DNA from: Pseudomonas laurylsulfativorans
GTDB lineage: Bacteria > Pseudomonadota > Gammaproteobacteria > Pseudomonadales > Pseudomonadaceae
Assembly (NCBI RefSeq): GCF_002906155.1
Contig: NZ_MUJK01000001.1
Span: 992,001 to 1,056,000, forward strand
Length of the DNA stretch: 64,000 bases
Direction of reading: 5' to 3'
Under the pieces are notes generated by a model, which did not search any database, had not been told where the DNA came from, and worked only from the letters and a program-made list of their open reading frames with translations. Both the position numbers and the translations under genes were made by a program. Shown piece after piece: positions 39,149 through 47,583 of this stretch (within the stretch, counting starts at the first letter, position 1; each line of letters opens with the position of its first letter).

Positions 39149-39961
39149 ATGGACAGGCTCGACAATCAACTGCACCAACTGCACCGCGAGGGTTTGCTGA
39201 TCCTCACCAACGTCGCCGACGCCGCCGGGGCGCGCCTGGTGGAGCAACTGGGCAACAAGGCCGTGGCCACCAGCAGCGCGGCCGTGGCCTGGGTGCATGG
39301 CTACCCGGATGGCAACGCCTTGCCCCTTGAGCGATTGGTCTCGACGGTCGAGTCGATTGCCCGGGTCATTTCGGTGCCGCTGACCGTGGACATCGAGGCC
39401 GGTTATTCCGATGACCTGGACCGGGTGGCACAGGTGGTTGATGCGGTGATCGCCGCCGGTGCCGTCGGGATCAATATCGAGGACGGCTCCTCGCCGCCGG
39501 AGTTGCTGATCCGCAAGATTGAAACCGCGCGCCAGGTGGCCGACCGCCGTAACGTGAACCTGTTTATCAATGCACGCACCGATGTTTACCTGCGGGGCCT
39601 GGTGCCTGCCGAAGATCGCGTCGCCGAAACCCTCAGGCGCGCCGCGCTGTATCAGGCGGCCGGGGCCAATGGCCTGTTCGCAGCCGGCGTTACCGCCGAG
39701 TACGAGATCAAGGCGCTGTGCCACGGCACCTCGCTGCCGCTGAATGTGCTCGGGTTCCCGGGTCTGCCTTCGCCCGAAGCGCTTGAGGCACTTGGCGTGC
39801 GCCGCCTGACCGCTGGTTCGGGCATCGCCGAATTCCTCTACGGCGCCATGGCCGGCGTGGCCAAAAGCTTTCTGCAAACCGGCAAGCTCGACACCCACAA
39901 CTTGAAGGCTTTCACCTATGGCGAAGTGAACGCCCTGTTGAAACCGTCCGGGAAAGCCTGA
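39149..39961 (+). CDS. Isocitrate lyase / PEP mutase family protein
   Basis: 270 residues. A TIM-barrel of the PEP-mutase/isocitrate-lyase superfamily. The metal-binding acid strand is PLTVDIEAGYSDD, with VGINIEDGS and NLFINARTDVYLRG following. It lacks the KKCGH motif of isocitrate lyase. Members cleave or rearrange oxaloacetate, methylisocitrate-like acids or phosphonates; which applies here is unclear. It sits between ada and the alkA-like gene (32 bp after ada, 4 bp before alkA), so it is likely co-induced by alkylation, which is unexpected for this fold. Confidence 0.88.
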   Translation: MDRLDNQLHQLHREGLLILTNVADAAGARLVEQLGNKAVATSSAAVAWVHGYPDGNALPLERLVSTVESIARVISVPLTVDIEAGYSDDLDRVAQVVDAVIAAGAVGINIEDGSSPPELLIRKIETARQVADRRNVNLFINARTDVYLRGLVPAEDRVAETLRRAALYQAAGANGLFAAGVTAEYEIKALCHGTSLPLNVLGFPGLPSPEALEALGVRRLTAGSGIAEFLYGAMAGVAKSFLQTGKLDTHNLKAFTYGEVNALLKPSGKA

Positions 39962-39965
39962 GCCC

Positions 39966-40583
39966 ATGACCGACGGCTATCGGGCGGCCACTGAATTCCT
40001 GGCCGCCATCGATGACGACTGGCGCCGCCACATAGACGCCACCGGTCCGTGCCTGCACCAGCCGCATGCGGCCCGTGACCCGTATGAGTCGCTGGTGCGG
40101 GCGATCGCCTATCAGCAACTGCACGCCAAGGCCGGCGATGCGATCGTCGGCCGGCTGCTGGCGCTGTTCGGTTCGGGTTCGTTTCCCAGGCCTGAACAGA
40201 TCGTCGCCACAGATTTCGACAGGTTGCGCAGTTGCGGGTTTTCCGCGAGCAAGATCGCGACCATTCAGGGTATCGCCCAGGCATCACTGGACGGCGTGGT
40301 GCCGGATTACGCCACGGCGCTGGCCATGGATGATGAAGCGCTGATCGAGCGTCTGATCACGTTACGCGGCGTGGGCCGCTGGACCGTGGAGATGCTGCTG
40401 ATCTACAGCCTGGAGCGCCCGGACATCCTGCCGGCCGATGACTTTGGTGTGCGCGAGGGTTATCGACGGCTCAAGGGGCTGGAAGTGCAGCCGACGCGCA
40501 AGCAGATGATCGAGATCGGGTTGCGGTGGAGCCCTTACCGGACGGTGGCTTCCTGGTATTTGTGGCGGGTGCCCAACAAATAG
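39966..40583 (+). CDS. alkA: DNA-3-methyladenine glycosylase II-like (AlkA/HhH-GPD)
   Basis: 205 residues, lacking the N-terminal domain of the 282-residue E. coli enzyme, as is common in pseudomonads. Helix-hairpin-helix LRGVGRWTVEMLLIYSL (about 130-146) is followed by the catalytic Asp in LPADDFGVREGYRRL. It removes alkylated purines. It is 4 bp after the PEP-mutase-like gene and downstream of ada, and presumably part of an Ada-controlled operon. Confidence 0.92.
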   Translation: MTDGYRAATEFLAAIDDDWRRHIDATGPCLHQPHAARDPYESLVRAIAYQQLHAKAGDAIVGRLLALFGSGSFPRPEQIVATDFDRLRSCGFSASKIATIQGIAQASLDGVVPDYATALAMDDEALIERLITLRGVGRWTVEMLLIYSLERPDILPADDFGVREGYRRLKGLEVQPTRKQMIEIGLRWSPYRTVASWYLWRVPNK

Positions 40584-40586
40584 ACC

Positions 40587-40635
40587 GCATTATCGTTCAT
40601 CGCTGCGATGCGGCGACCCGACAAGCCAGCGATGG
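40587..40635. repeat. Partial REP element
   Basis: The segment GCATTATCGTTCATCGCTGCG with GCGGCGACCCGACAAGCCAGC matches the right half of the element at 57364-57478. No inverted partner is present, so this looks like a fragment. It lies between the convergent alkA and polyamine-binding genes. Confidence 0.6.
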
Positions 40636-40666
40636 CGTCTTACCAACAACACAAACCCAAGGCCTG

Positions 40667-41764
40667 CTACAACCCCGACTTCAACCGACTGAAGGCCCGA
40701 ACCAACGCCCGGTTGAACGCCTTGCCATTGTCATTCTTGCTGTACAGCGAAGCCTTGACCGCGGCCGGCGGATACGTCCCCGGATCATTGCGAATCACCG
40801 GGTCGATCAAACCATCCGCCGCCGTGATCGCATTGGCGTAATGGATGGTATCGGTGATCGGCGCGATCACTTCCGGGGTCATCAGGTAGTCCATCAATGC
40901 CAGGCCGGCCTTCGGGTGTGGCGCATCCTTGGGAATGACCATGGCATCGAACCAGATCAACGTACCCTCCTTCGGAATCCGGTATTTCAGCGAATACGGC
41001 TTGCCTGCTGCCTCGGCCTGGCCTGCCGCGATGCCCACGTTACCGTTCCACGACATCGCCACGCAGGTGTTGCCGTTGGCCAGGTCGCTGATGTTCAGGT
41101 CGTTGTCAAAGTAGCGAATGTACGGCCGGATCTTTGCCAGTTGCTGCTCGGCCAGTTTCAGGTCATCGAGGCTTTGGCGGTTGATGTCCAGGCCCATGTA
41201 TTTCATGACCGCTGCGAACACTTCGTTGGGATCGTTGAGCAGGCTGACCCCGCAATCGGCGAATTTCGAGACCACGGCCGGATCGAACAACATCGCCCAA
41301 CTGTCAGTCGGCGCGTCGGGCAGGCGCTGCTTGACGGCTTCCTCCTGATAACCCACGCCCGTAGTGCCCCAGGCGTAGATCCCGGCATAACGATTGCCCG
41401 GATCGAACACCGCCATGTGCTGGCGAAACTCCTCGCCGACCCCGGCAAAGTGCGGCAGCTGTTGTTTGTCCACCGTCTGCACCGCGCCACTCTCGATGGC
41501 GCGCGACAGGTGCTGCCCTGCCGTCAGTACCAGGTCGTAGCCACTGCGACCGGTGAGCAGCTTGGTCTCGACGGTTTCCAGGGAATCGAAGTGGTCGGCC
41601 ACCACATGGATGCCGGTTTTTTCCTCGAAGTTCTTTAGGGTATCCGGGGCCAGGTATTCGCCCCAGATGTACAGGTTGACCACCGGCTTGGCGGTATCGG
41701 CGGCCTGCACACACAGGGGTGCAAGCACCAGCAGTATTGCTTGAGTCAGTTTGTGCAGGCCCAT
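40667..41764 (-). CDS. Polyamine ABC transporter substrate-binding protein (PotF/SpuD-like)
   Basis: 365 residues from MGLHKLTQAILLVLAPLCVQA (ATG at 41764), with a signal peptide of about 22 residues. It shows the PotF/SpuD pattern VVNLYIWGEYLAPDTLKNFEEKTG, the GYDLVL region and WNGNVGIAAGQAE. It binds putrescine, spermidine or a related polyamine in the periplasm. It starts 2 bp after the agmatine-deiminase-like stop and no permease or ATPase genes are adjacent, so it must use a transporter elsewhere or act as a sensor. Confidence 0.9.
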   Translation of the reverse strand: MGLHKLTQAILLVLAPLCVQAADTAKPVVNLYIWGEYLAPDTLKNFEEKTGIHVVADHFDSLETVETKLLTGRSGYDLVLTAGQHLSRAIESGAVQTVDKQQLPHFAGVGEEFRQHMAVFDPGNRYAGIYAWGTTGVGYQEEAVKQRLPDAPTDSWAMLFDPAVVSKFADCGVSLLNDPNEVFAAVMKYMGLDINRQSLDDLKLAEQQLAKIRPYIRYFDNDLNISDLANGNTCVAMSWNGNVGIAAGQAEAAGKPYSLKYRIPKEGTLIWFDAMVIPKDAPHPKAGLALMDYLMTPEVIAPITDTIHYANAITAADGLIDPVIRNDPGTYPPAAVKASLYSKNDNGKAFNRALVRAFSRLKSGL

Positions 41765-41766
41765 AC

Positions 41767-42882
41767 TTAAACTCCTTTGCCGGCGTACTGAGGCATGGTG
41801 ATGCACGCGACGTTGCCGCCGCCGAGAAGGATTTCCCGGGAGTTTTCGATGCCGACGATGCTGTGTTTCGGGAACAGCTCGGCCAGGGTCGCCAGCGCCA
41901 CCTTGTCGTTGCGATCACCGAACAGCGGCACCACGATCGAGCTGTTGCCGGCGTAGTAGTTGATGTACGACGCACAGATTTTCGTCCCGGCCTGGCGGGT
42001 ATGGGTGCTGTCCTGCTGATCCAGGCCTTCGGCTTCTTCGGCGGTCCATTCCAGCACATCCGGTTGCGGCAGCTTGTGCACGATCAACTCGCGGCCACGG
42101 CTGTCGCGCGTGCTGCGCAGGATGTCGTAGGCCTCCTGATAGATTTCCCACTGCGGGTCGTCGCGGTTGTCGGTCCATTGCAGCACCACTTCACCGGGGC
42201 GCACGAAGCACGCGAGGTCGTCGACGTGGCCGTCGGTTTCGTCAAACTTGCAGCCCCGTGGCAGCCAGATCACCTGCTCGGCGCCGAGGTAATCGGTCAG
42301 GCGGCGGGTCACTTCGTCCTTGCCCAAATGCTGGTTGCGGTTGCGGTTGAGCAGGCATTGCTCGGTGGTGAGGATGCTGCCCTGGCCGTCGCTCTGGATG
42401 CCGCCCAGTTCTGCGATCAACGGCGCGCGATAGCGGTCGAAACGTTCGATTTCGAGAATCTTGCTCGCGATCTGGTCGTCCTTGTCCCACGGGTAGTACA
42501 GGCCGCCATCGAGACCGCCATAGGCATTGAATTCAAAGTCGACGCCGCGCACTTCGCCGCTCTGATCGTTGACCACAAAACACGGGCCGCTGTCGCGGAA
42601 CCAGGTGTCGTTGCAGGTCATTTCCACCACGCGCACTTGCGGCGGCAACTGCCGGCGCGCGGTGGCGAACTGTGCCGCCGAGGCGCAGACGGTGACCGGT
42701 TCGCTCATGGAAATGGCCGTTACGATCTGCACCCAGACTTTCTGCGCAGGCTTGGCACCGTTGCGCCAGACGTCAGTGCGTTCCGGCCAGCCGAGCCAGC
42801 AACCGGATTTGGTTTCGAACTCGCCTGGCAGACGGAAACCGTCCTGTTTGGGAGTGGTGTCGAGCAAACGGGCCATGGTCAA
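41767..42882 (-). CDS. Agmatine deiminase family protein (divergent)
   Basis: 371 residues. Guanidino-group-modifying fold: the acidic TWFRDSGPCFVV, the DETDGHVDDLACF block (His-x-Asp), and a C-terminal catalytic Cys in LLGGGNVACITMPQ. AguA enzymes usually read GGSIHVDGEG and GGGNIHCITQQ, but here the first is GGIQSDGQG and the second lacks the His before Cys. The Glu, His, Asp and Cys of the catalytic set are still present. Activity on agmatine or another guanidine is likely but specificity is uncertain. A polyamine-binding protein is 2 bp downstream and a LysR gene is upstream. Confidence 0.82.
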   Translation of the reverse strand: MTMARLLDTTPKQDGFRLPGEFETKSGCWLGWPERTDVWRNGAKPAQKVWVQIVTAISMSEPVTVCASAAQFATARRQLPPQVRVVEMTCNDTWFRDSGPCFVVNDQSGEVRGVDFEFNAYGGLDGGLYYPWDKDDQIASKILEIERFDRYRAPLIAELGGIQSDGQGSILTTEQCLLNRNRNQHLGKDEVTRRLTDYLGAEQVIWLPRGCKFDETDGHVDDLACFVRPGEVVLQWTDNRDDPQWEIYQEAYDILRSTRDSRGRELIVHKLPQPDVLEWTAEEAEGLDQQDSTHTRQAGTKICASYINYYAGNSSIVVPLFGDRNDKVALATLAELFPKHSIVGIENSREILLGGGNVACITMPQYAGKGV

Positions 42883-42976
42883 ACCTCTTCAGCAGGGATT
42901 GGAATGACCACAGGCTAAAGGCGTTGGCGACTGGCCCGCCAACGATGATTATTTCGGAATACTTGAATCTAACTCA

Positions 42977-43861
42977 TCAATCGAGCAGCTGATCGTTGAA
43001 CCATTCCAGCATCTGCGCCACCGCCGGACGCTCCAGCCGCACCCGTTCGCACACCAGCGCGTATTGGCCCAGTGCGGTCATGCTCGAGGTAAACGGGCGG
43101 ACCAGGCGACCGCTGAGCAAATCTTCCTGAGCCGTGAGGTTGTCGCCCATGGCCACGCCCTGCCCTTGGGCAGCGGCCTCCAGTGCCAGCCCGGCGTGGG
43201 CGAAATACAGCTGCCGGTCGGGACGCTGGTCGCCGGCATGGCTGGTGAGCCACGCGGTCCAGGTCTTGCCGTCCTGGTCGTCGTGCAGCAGGCAATGGCG
43301 AACCAGGTCCTTCGGGGTTTTCAGCGTGCCCTGGTTGAATAAGCCAGGACTGCACACCGGGAAGAACTGCAACGCCGGCAGAGGCCTGACGAAATACGCC
43401 GTGCTGTCCACCGGGCCGGTGCCGTAGGTGATCGCCAGGTCGATGTCTTCCCCCGGCGCCGTGGCGTCGATCGGTTGTTCGTACAGATGCAAGGTGATGT
43501 GCGGATAGCGCGCATAGAAATCCGTGAGCCGGCTCATCAGCCACTTTTGCGCCAGCTCGGCGGTGACCGCCAGACGCAATACCGCAAGGGATGAAGGGTC
43601 GCGCAGTTCATCGCAGGCATCGCCGATCAATTCGAACGCCTGCTGCAAGCTCTGCATCAGGCGCCCGGCCGCCAGGGTCGGGCGAATCTGCCGACCTTCA
43701 CGCACAAACAGCGACACACCGAGCTGCTCTTCGAGTTGGCGAATCTGGTGGCTGACCGCGCTGTCGGTGACACACAGCTCTGCCGCCGCCCGGCCGAAAT
43801 GGGCATGGCGGGCGGCGCATTCGAAGGTTCGCAGGGCCGCCAGGGAAGGTAGTCGTCGCAT
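42977..43861 (-). CDS. LysR-type regulator (GcvA-like)
   Basis: 294 residues from MRRLPSLAALRTFECAARHA at 43861. The GcvA-subgroup N-terminus is typical: FGRAAAELCVTDSAVSHQIRQLEEQLGVSLF with the wing REGRQIRPT. The effector domain lies at about 90-290. It is 94 bp upstream of the agmatine-deiminase-like gene on the same strand. It is the obvious candidate regulator of that gene and of the polyamine-binding protein gene. Confidence 0.92.
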   Translation of the reverse strand: MRRLPSLAALRTFECAARHAHFGRAAAELCVTDSAVSHQIRQLEEQLGVSLFVREGRQIRPTLAAGRLMQSLQQAFELIGDACDELRDPSSLAVLRLAVTAELAQKWLMSRLTDFYARYPHITLHLYEQPIDATAPGEDIDLAITYGTGPVDSTAYFVRPLPALQFFPVCSPGLFNQGTLKTPKDLVRHCLLHDDQDGKTWTAWLTSHAGDQRPDRQLYFAHAGLALEAAAQGQGVAMGDNLTAQEDLLSGRLVRPFTSSMTALGQYALVCERVRLERPAVAQMLEWFNDQLLD

Positions 43862-43940
43862 TGGGTTTTGATCCCGGTTTTTTAGAGGGCCATGCTGACT
43901 TGGCCTTTGGCGGGCGTCCAGTGGGACCGCGTTATCGTTC

Positions 43941-44025
43941 ATCGCAGCCAGCTCCCACAGGGGACCGTGGTGAACACAGTCTTATGTTCGACCACAAATC
44001 CTGTGGGAGCGAGCTTGCTCGCGAT
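43941..44025. repeat. REP inverted pair (GTGGGAGC type)
   Basis: Arms ATCGCAGCCAGCTCCCACA (from 43941) and TGTGGGAGCGAGCTTGCTCG (from 44002) are inverted. It is preceded by GCGTTATCGTTC, the recurrent REPIN spacer motif. It lies in the gap between the divergent LysR and thioesterase genes. Confidence 0.8.
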
Positions 44026-44133
44026 GGGGTCAGTCCATTCACCACCCATCCAACGGGCTATCACGCTGACTGATCAACGATGACACGCCTCAAAACCCGG
44101 CGCATGTTGAACGCTCAACCGGAGGGATTCGCC

Positions 44134-44532
44134 ATGCTCAACACACTCAAACAGATCAACTCGACCTCGGCTTTCAACCGCTGGGCCGGCTTCGAAGTGA
44201 CCCACGCCGACAGCGGCGAAGCCGAACTCACCCTGGCTTTTCGCGAAGCCGACATGGCGCAATACGCCGGCTTCCTGCATGCCGGCCTGATTGGCGCGAT
44301 GCTCGATACCGCCTGCGGTTTTGCCGCCGGGACGGTCGCTGGCAACGTGTTGGCCTCGCACTTCGCGGTCAATTGCCTTGCGCCTGCGGTGGGCGAAGTG
44401 TTCATCGCCCGGGGGCGCGTGGTGAAGGCCGGCAAGAAGCAGGTATTCGCCCGCGCCGAGTTGTTCGCGCAAACCGGCGATCAACTGAAACTGGTGGCTA
44501 CCGGCGACGCGATTCTGGTGCCTGTCCAATAG
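44134..44532 (+). CDS. Hotdog-fold thioesterase (PaaI family)
   Basis: 132 residues from MLNTLKQINSTSAFNRWAGF with a GGAGGGA site. Hotdog-fold thioesterase with the motif HAGLIGAMLDTACGFAAGT. It hydrolyses acyl-CoA or aryl-CoA esters; the substrate is unknown. It is monocistronic, followed 51 bp later by the GFA gene in the same direction. Confidence 0.88.
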   Translation: MLNTLKQINSTSAFNRWAGFEVTHADSGEAELTLAFREADMAQYAGFLHAGLIGAMLDTACGFAAGTVAGNVLASHFAVNCLAPAVGEVFIARGRVVKAGKKQVFARAELFAQTGDQLKLVATGDAILVPVQ

Positions 44533-44583
44533 CGGCGACGGTCTAGGCTGTCCCGGGTACGTCCAAGACAGCCGGAGGCTCTC

Positions 44584-45072
44584 ATGCAACTCGAAGGTTC
44601 CTGCCATTGTGGCGCGGTGTCGTTCAGCCTGACCTGCGCCCACCCCTACCCTTACCAGCGTTGCTACTGTTCGATCTGTCGCAAGACCCAGGGTGGCGGC
44701 GGCTATGCGATCAACCTCGGGGGCGATGCCGCCAGCCTCAAGGTACGCGGGCGCAAGCACATCGCGATCTATCATGCGCGACTCAAGGAAGAAGGTGACA
44801 AGCGCGCCCACAGCAGCACCGCCGAGCGGCATTTCTGCTCGGTATGTGGCTCGGGCCTGTGGCTGTTCAGCCCCGAATGGCCGGAGTTGGTTCACCCCTT
44901 CGCCTCGGCCATCGACACGCCGCTGCCGGTACCACCGGAGCACACGCACCTGATGCTCGGCTCGAAAGCGCCGTGGGTAGAGGTCGAGGTGCAGCCCGGG
45001 GATCAGCGGTTCGATCTGTACCCCGAAGAGTCCATCGCCCAGTGGCATGAGCGGCTCGGATTAAGGCGCTGA
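44584..45072 (+). CDS. GFA family zinc protein (formaldehyde-activating-enzyme-like)
   Basis: 162 residues. Zinc-binding Cys groups: SCHCGAVSF (residues 5-13), CYCSICRKTQGGG (about 28-40) and FCSVCGSGLW (about 83-92). It is related in fold to glutathione-dependent formaldehyde-activating enzyme, but most members lack that activity. ATG preceded by GGAGG. Its stop abuts the Fur-box/promoter region of the next TonB receptor. Confidence 0.88.
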   Translation: MQLEGSCHCGAVSFSLTCAHPYPYQRCYCSICRKTQGGGGYAINLGGDAASLKVRGRKHIAIYHARLKEEGDKRAHSSTAERHFCSVCGSGLWLFSPEWPELVHPFASAIDTPLPVPPEHTHLMLGSKAPWVEVEVQPGDQRFDLYPEESIAQWHERLGLRR

Positions 45073-45089
45073 GAATAATTTTCATTATT
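45071..45089 (+). promoter_or_regulatory. Fur box upstream of second TonB receptor
   Basis: GAGAATAATTTTCATTATT agrees with the Fur consensus GATAATGATAATCATTATC at 14 of 19 positions. It overlaps the GFA stop and lies about 11 bp before the shared promoter-like block, so iron repression together with ECF activation is suggested. Confidence 0.75.
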
Positions 45090-45099
45090 TTTCGCACAA

Positions 45100-45131
45100 C
45101 GGTTCCCCTTTGCGTTTTTCGTTCGGTTAAC
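45100..45131 (+). promoter_or_regulatory. Promoter-like block shared with the first TonB receptor (copy B)
   Basis: 28 of 32 bases equal those at 29881-29912, and conservation extends a further 30 bases toward the start codon (AAGCACTTC, CCGAT). It lies about 50 bp before the receptor start. Confidence 0.6.
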
Positions 45132-45180
45132 CCCTCAGAAGCACTTCAACTACCGATCGATTCGATGCAAAGGGATCCCC

Positions 45181-47424
45181 ATGTCGCACCAGCTTGTCGC
45201 CCGTTTCCGTTTTGCCTTGTGCCCTCTGGCGCTGGCCCTGCCTGCCGCCCTGCTGAGCCTCGCCGCCCACGCCGCTGAAACCGATGCCGAAAAGAAACCG
45301 GTCAAGGACGACGGCGTACTGCAACTGGGCGCAACGACCATTTCAGGCCAGGCACTGGGCGCCACCACCGAAGGCACCCACTCGTACACCACGGGTTCCA
45401 CCTCTTCGGCCACTGGCCTGCCCCTGTCGATCCGCGAAACGCCGCAATCGGTGACCGTCATCACCCGTCAGCAAATGGACGACCGCGGTGCGCAGAGCGT
45501 CGGCGACGCGCTACGCAACACCCCCGGCATTTCCACGCAGAAGTACGACAGTGACCGCACCGAGTTTTCCGCCCGCGGTTTTGCCATCACCAACTTCCAG
45601 TACGACGGCATCAACATCCCGTATGACGGTGTTTACGGTGAAAACCCTGCCAACGGCGACGATGCGTCTAGCCTGGACCGCATCGAGATCGTCAAGGGGG
45701 CGACCGGCCTGATGACCGGTTCGGGCGACCCGTCCGCTACCGTTAACCTGATCCGCAAGAAGCCGACCAAGGACTTCAAGGCGTCGATCAGCGGCACCGT
45801 CGGTTCGTGGGACGCGTATCGCAGCGTCGGCGATATTTCCGGTTCGCTGAATGATTCCGGCAGCGTGCGTGGCCGCTTCGTCGGCGCCTATTCCGACAAG
45901 AACTCCTACCAGGATCATTACAGCCAGAAAAAAGACTTGTTCTACGGCATCCTCGAAGCCGACCTGACACCCGACACCCTGCTGACGTTCGGCGCCGACA
46001 AATCAAGCGCCACCCCGCGAGGCTCGTCCTGGACCGGCAACCCGGTGTACTTCTCGGACGGCGGCCGTACCGACTTCCCGCGTCACTTCAACCCGGGTGC
46101 CGACTGGAGCCGACGAGACTTCGACGACATCACCTACTTCGCCTCCCTGGAGCAGGCCCTGGCCAACGACTGGAAGTTCAAGGCCACGGTCGACCAGAAA
46201 ACCACCGATCACGACACTCGCCTGGCCTCGGCCAGCGGCGGCAATCCGGACCGCGCCACCGGTGAAGGCATGTTCCTGTACTGGGGGCGTTGGGAAGGTC
46301 ATCGCGTACAAAACACCGCTGACGTGAACGTCACCGGTCCCTTCTCACTGGGTGGCCGCGAGCACGAACTGGTGGCCGGTTTCATGGCTTCACACTCGCG
46401 CCAGACCGGCGCGACCTTCGACACCAGTGCCTTCGCAATGGTCCCGGGGAGCATCTACGACTGGAACGGTGATCTGCCAGAACAGAACTTCCCGAAAAAC
46501 GGCAAGTACGAACGCACCCAAAGCCAGAATGGCATCTACCTGGCCACGCGCCTGCATGCGACCGACGACCTGTCGATCATCCTTGGCAGCCGCTTGAGCA
46601 CCTACAAGTACAACGAAGACTATTCGTACTATCCGGGTGCCGGCCTCGATGACACCCATGCCAGCTACAAGGAACATGGCGTGGTCACGCCGTATGCCGG
46701 TGTGGTTTATGACCTGGACGACACCTACTCGGCCTACGCCAGTTACACCAGCATCTACCAGCCGCAAACCTACAAGGACATCAACGGTTCGACCCTGGCA
46801 CCGGTCGAAGGCGACAGCTACGAAGCCGGCCTGAAAGCCGCTTACTTCGACGGGCGACTGAACGCCAGCCTGGCGTTCTTCCGCATCGAGCAAGACAACC
46901 TCGCCGAATCGATCGGCACCGACGCGGTCACCAACGAAGGTATCTACAAAGCCATCGACGGCGCGACCACCAAAGGGGTGGAACTGGAACTGGCCGGAGA
47001 GTTGGCCGATGGCTGGAACCTGTCGGCCGGCTACACCTACGCCCGCACACGTGATGCCGACGAACAGCGCGTCTATGGCTTCCCGCTGTCCACCAGCAAA
47101 CCGGAACACGTCGTCCGTACGTTCACCACCTACCGCCTGCCCGGCGCACTGGATAAAGTGACCATCGGTGGCGGCATCAGCTGGCAGAGCGCGTTCTACG
47201 GCAAGATCTACAGCCCGACCGTGGGCGACTACACCCGCATCAAGCAAGGCGGCTACACCCTCGTCGATCTGATGAGCCGCTACCAGTTCAACGAGAACCT
47301 GAGCTTCACCGTCAACGCCAACAACGTCTTCGACAAACGCTACCTCACGGGCCTGGGCAACTTCGAAACCACCTATTACGGCGAACCACGCAACGTGATG
47401 CTGACCACTACCTGGGATTTCTAA
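45181..47424 (+). CDS. TonB-dependent siderophore receptor without signalling domain
   Basis: 747 residues. A signal peptide (FALCPLALALPAALLSLAAHA) is followed directly by a TonB-box-like LQLGATTI, the plug (TPQSVTVITRQQMDDRG, GATGLMTGSGDPSATVNLIRK) and a barrel ending in WDF. It is closely similar to the receptor at 29959, but that protein's STN domain is missing, so it imports without signalling. It is preceded by a Fur box and the shared promoter-like block. The ligand is unknown; it is FhuE/FpvA-like. A terminator follows its stop. Confidence 0.94.
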   Translation: MSHQLVARFRFALCPLALALPAALLSLAAHAAETDAEKKPVKDDGVLQLGATTISGQALGATTEGTHSYTTGSTSSATGLPLSIRETPQSVTVITRQQMDDRGAQSVGDALRNTPGISTQKYDSDRTEFSARGFAITNFQYDGINIPYDGVYGENPANGDDASSLDRIEIVKGATGLMTGSGDPSATVNLIRKKPTKDFKASISGTVGSWDAYRSVGDISGSLNDSGSVRGRFVGAYSDKNSYQDHYSQKKDLFYGILEADLTPDTLLTFGADKSSATPRGSSWTGNPVYFSDGGRTDFPRHFNPGADWSRRDFDDITYFASLEQALANDWKFKATVDQKTTDHDTRLASASGGNPDRATGEGMFLYWGRWEGHRVQNTADVNVTGPFSLGGREHELVAGFMASHSRQTGATFDTSAFAMVPGSIYDWNGDLPEQNFPKNGKYERTQSQNGIYLATRLHATDDLSIILGSRLSTYKYNEDYSYYPGAGLDDTHASYKEHGVVTPYAGVVYDLDDTYSAYASYTSIYQPQTYKDINGSTLAPVEGDSYEAGLKAAYFDGRLNASLAFFRIEQDNLAESIGTDAVTNEGIYKAIDGATTKGVELELAGELADGWNLSAGYTYARTRDADEQRVYGFPLSTSKPEHVVRTFTTYRLPGALDKVTIGGGISWQSAFYGKIYSPTVGDYTRIKQGGYTLVDLMSRYQFNENLSFTVNANNVFDKRYLTGLGNFETTYYGEPRNVMLTTTWDF

Positions 47425-47442
47425 CGCTGAACGCCTGACAAA

Positions 47443-47468
47443 AAACCGGCCAACTGGCCGGTTTCTTT
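47443..47468 (+). terminator. Intrinsic terminator after second TonB receptor
   Basis: Stem AAACCGGCC (47443-47451), loop AACT, GGCCGGTTT (47456-47464), then CTTTG. A 9-bp perfect stem 19 bases past the stop, with a short U-tract; on the other strand the run AAAAAA gives a bidirectional element. Confidence 0.85.
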
Positions 47469-47479
47469 GCAGATAACCC

Positions 47480-47579
47480 TGTAGGAGCGCGCCCGCTCGC
47501 GATGGTCGTCAACGATAACGCGTTCTGTCTGAATGCACGCGTCGCGCTTGAGTTCTTCGCGAGCAGGCTCGCTCGCACA
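47480..47579. repeat. REPIN with conserved long spacer (inverted orientation)
   Basis: Outer arms TGTAGGAGCGCGCCCGCTCG and CGAGCAGGCTCGCTCGCACA. The spacer, read on the minus strand, contains CGCGTTATCGTTGACGACC and matches the spacer of the element at 20998. Confidence 0.85.
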
Positions 47580-47583
47580 AAGG

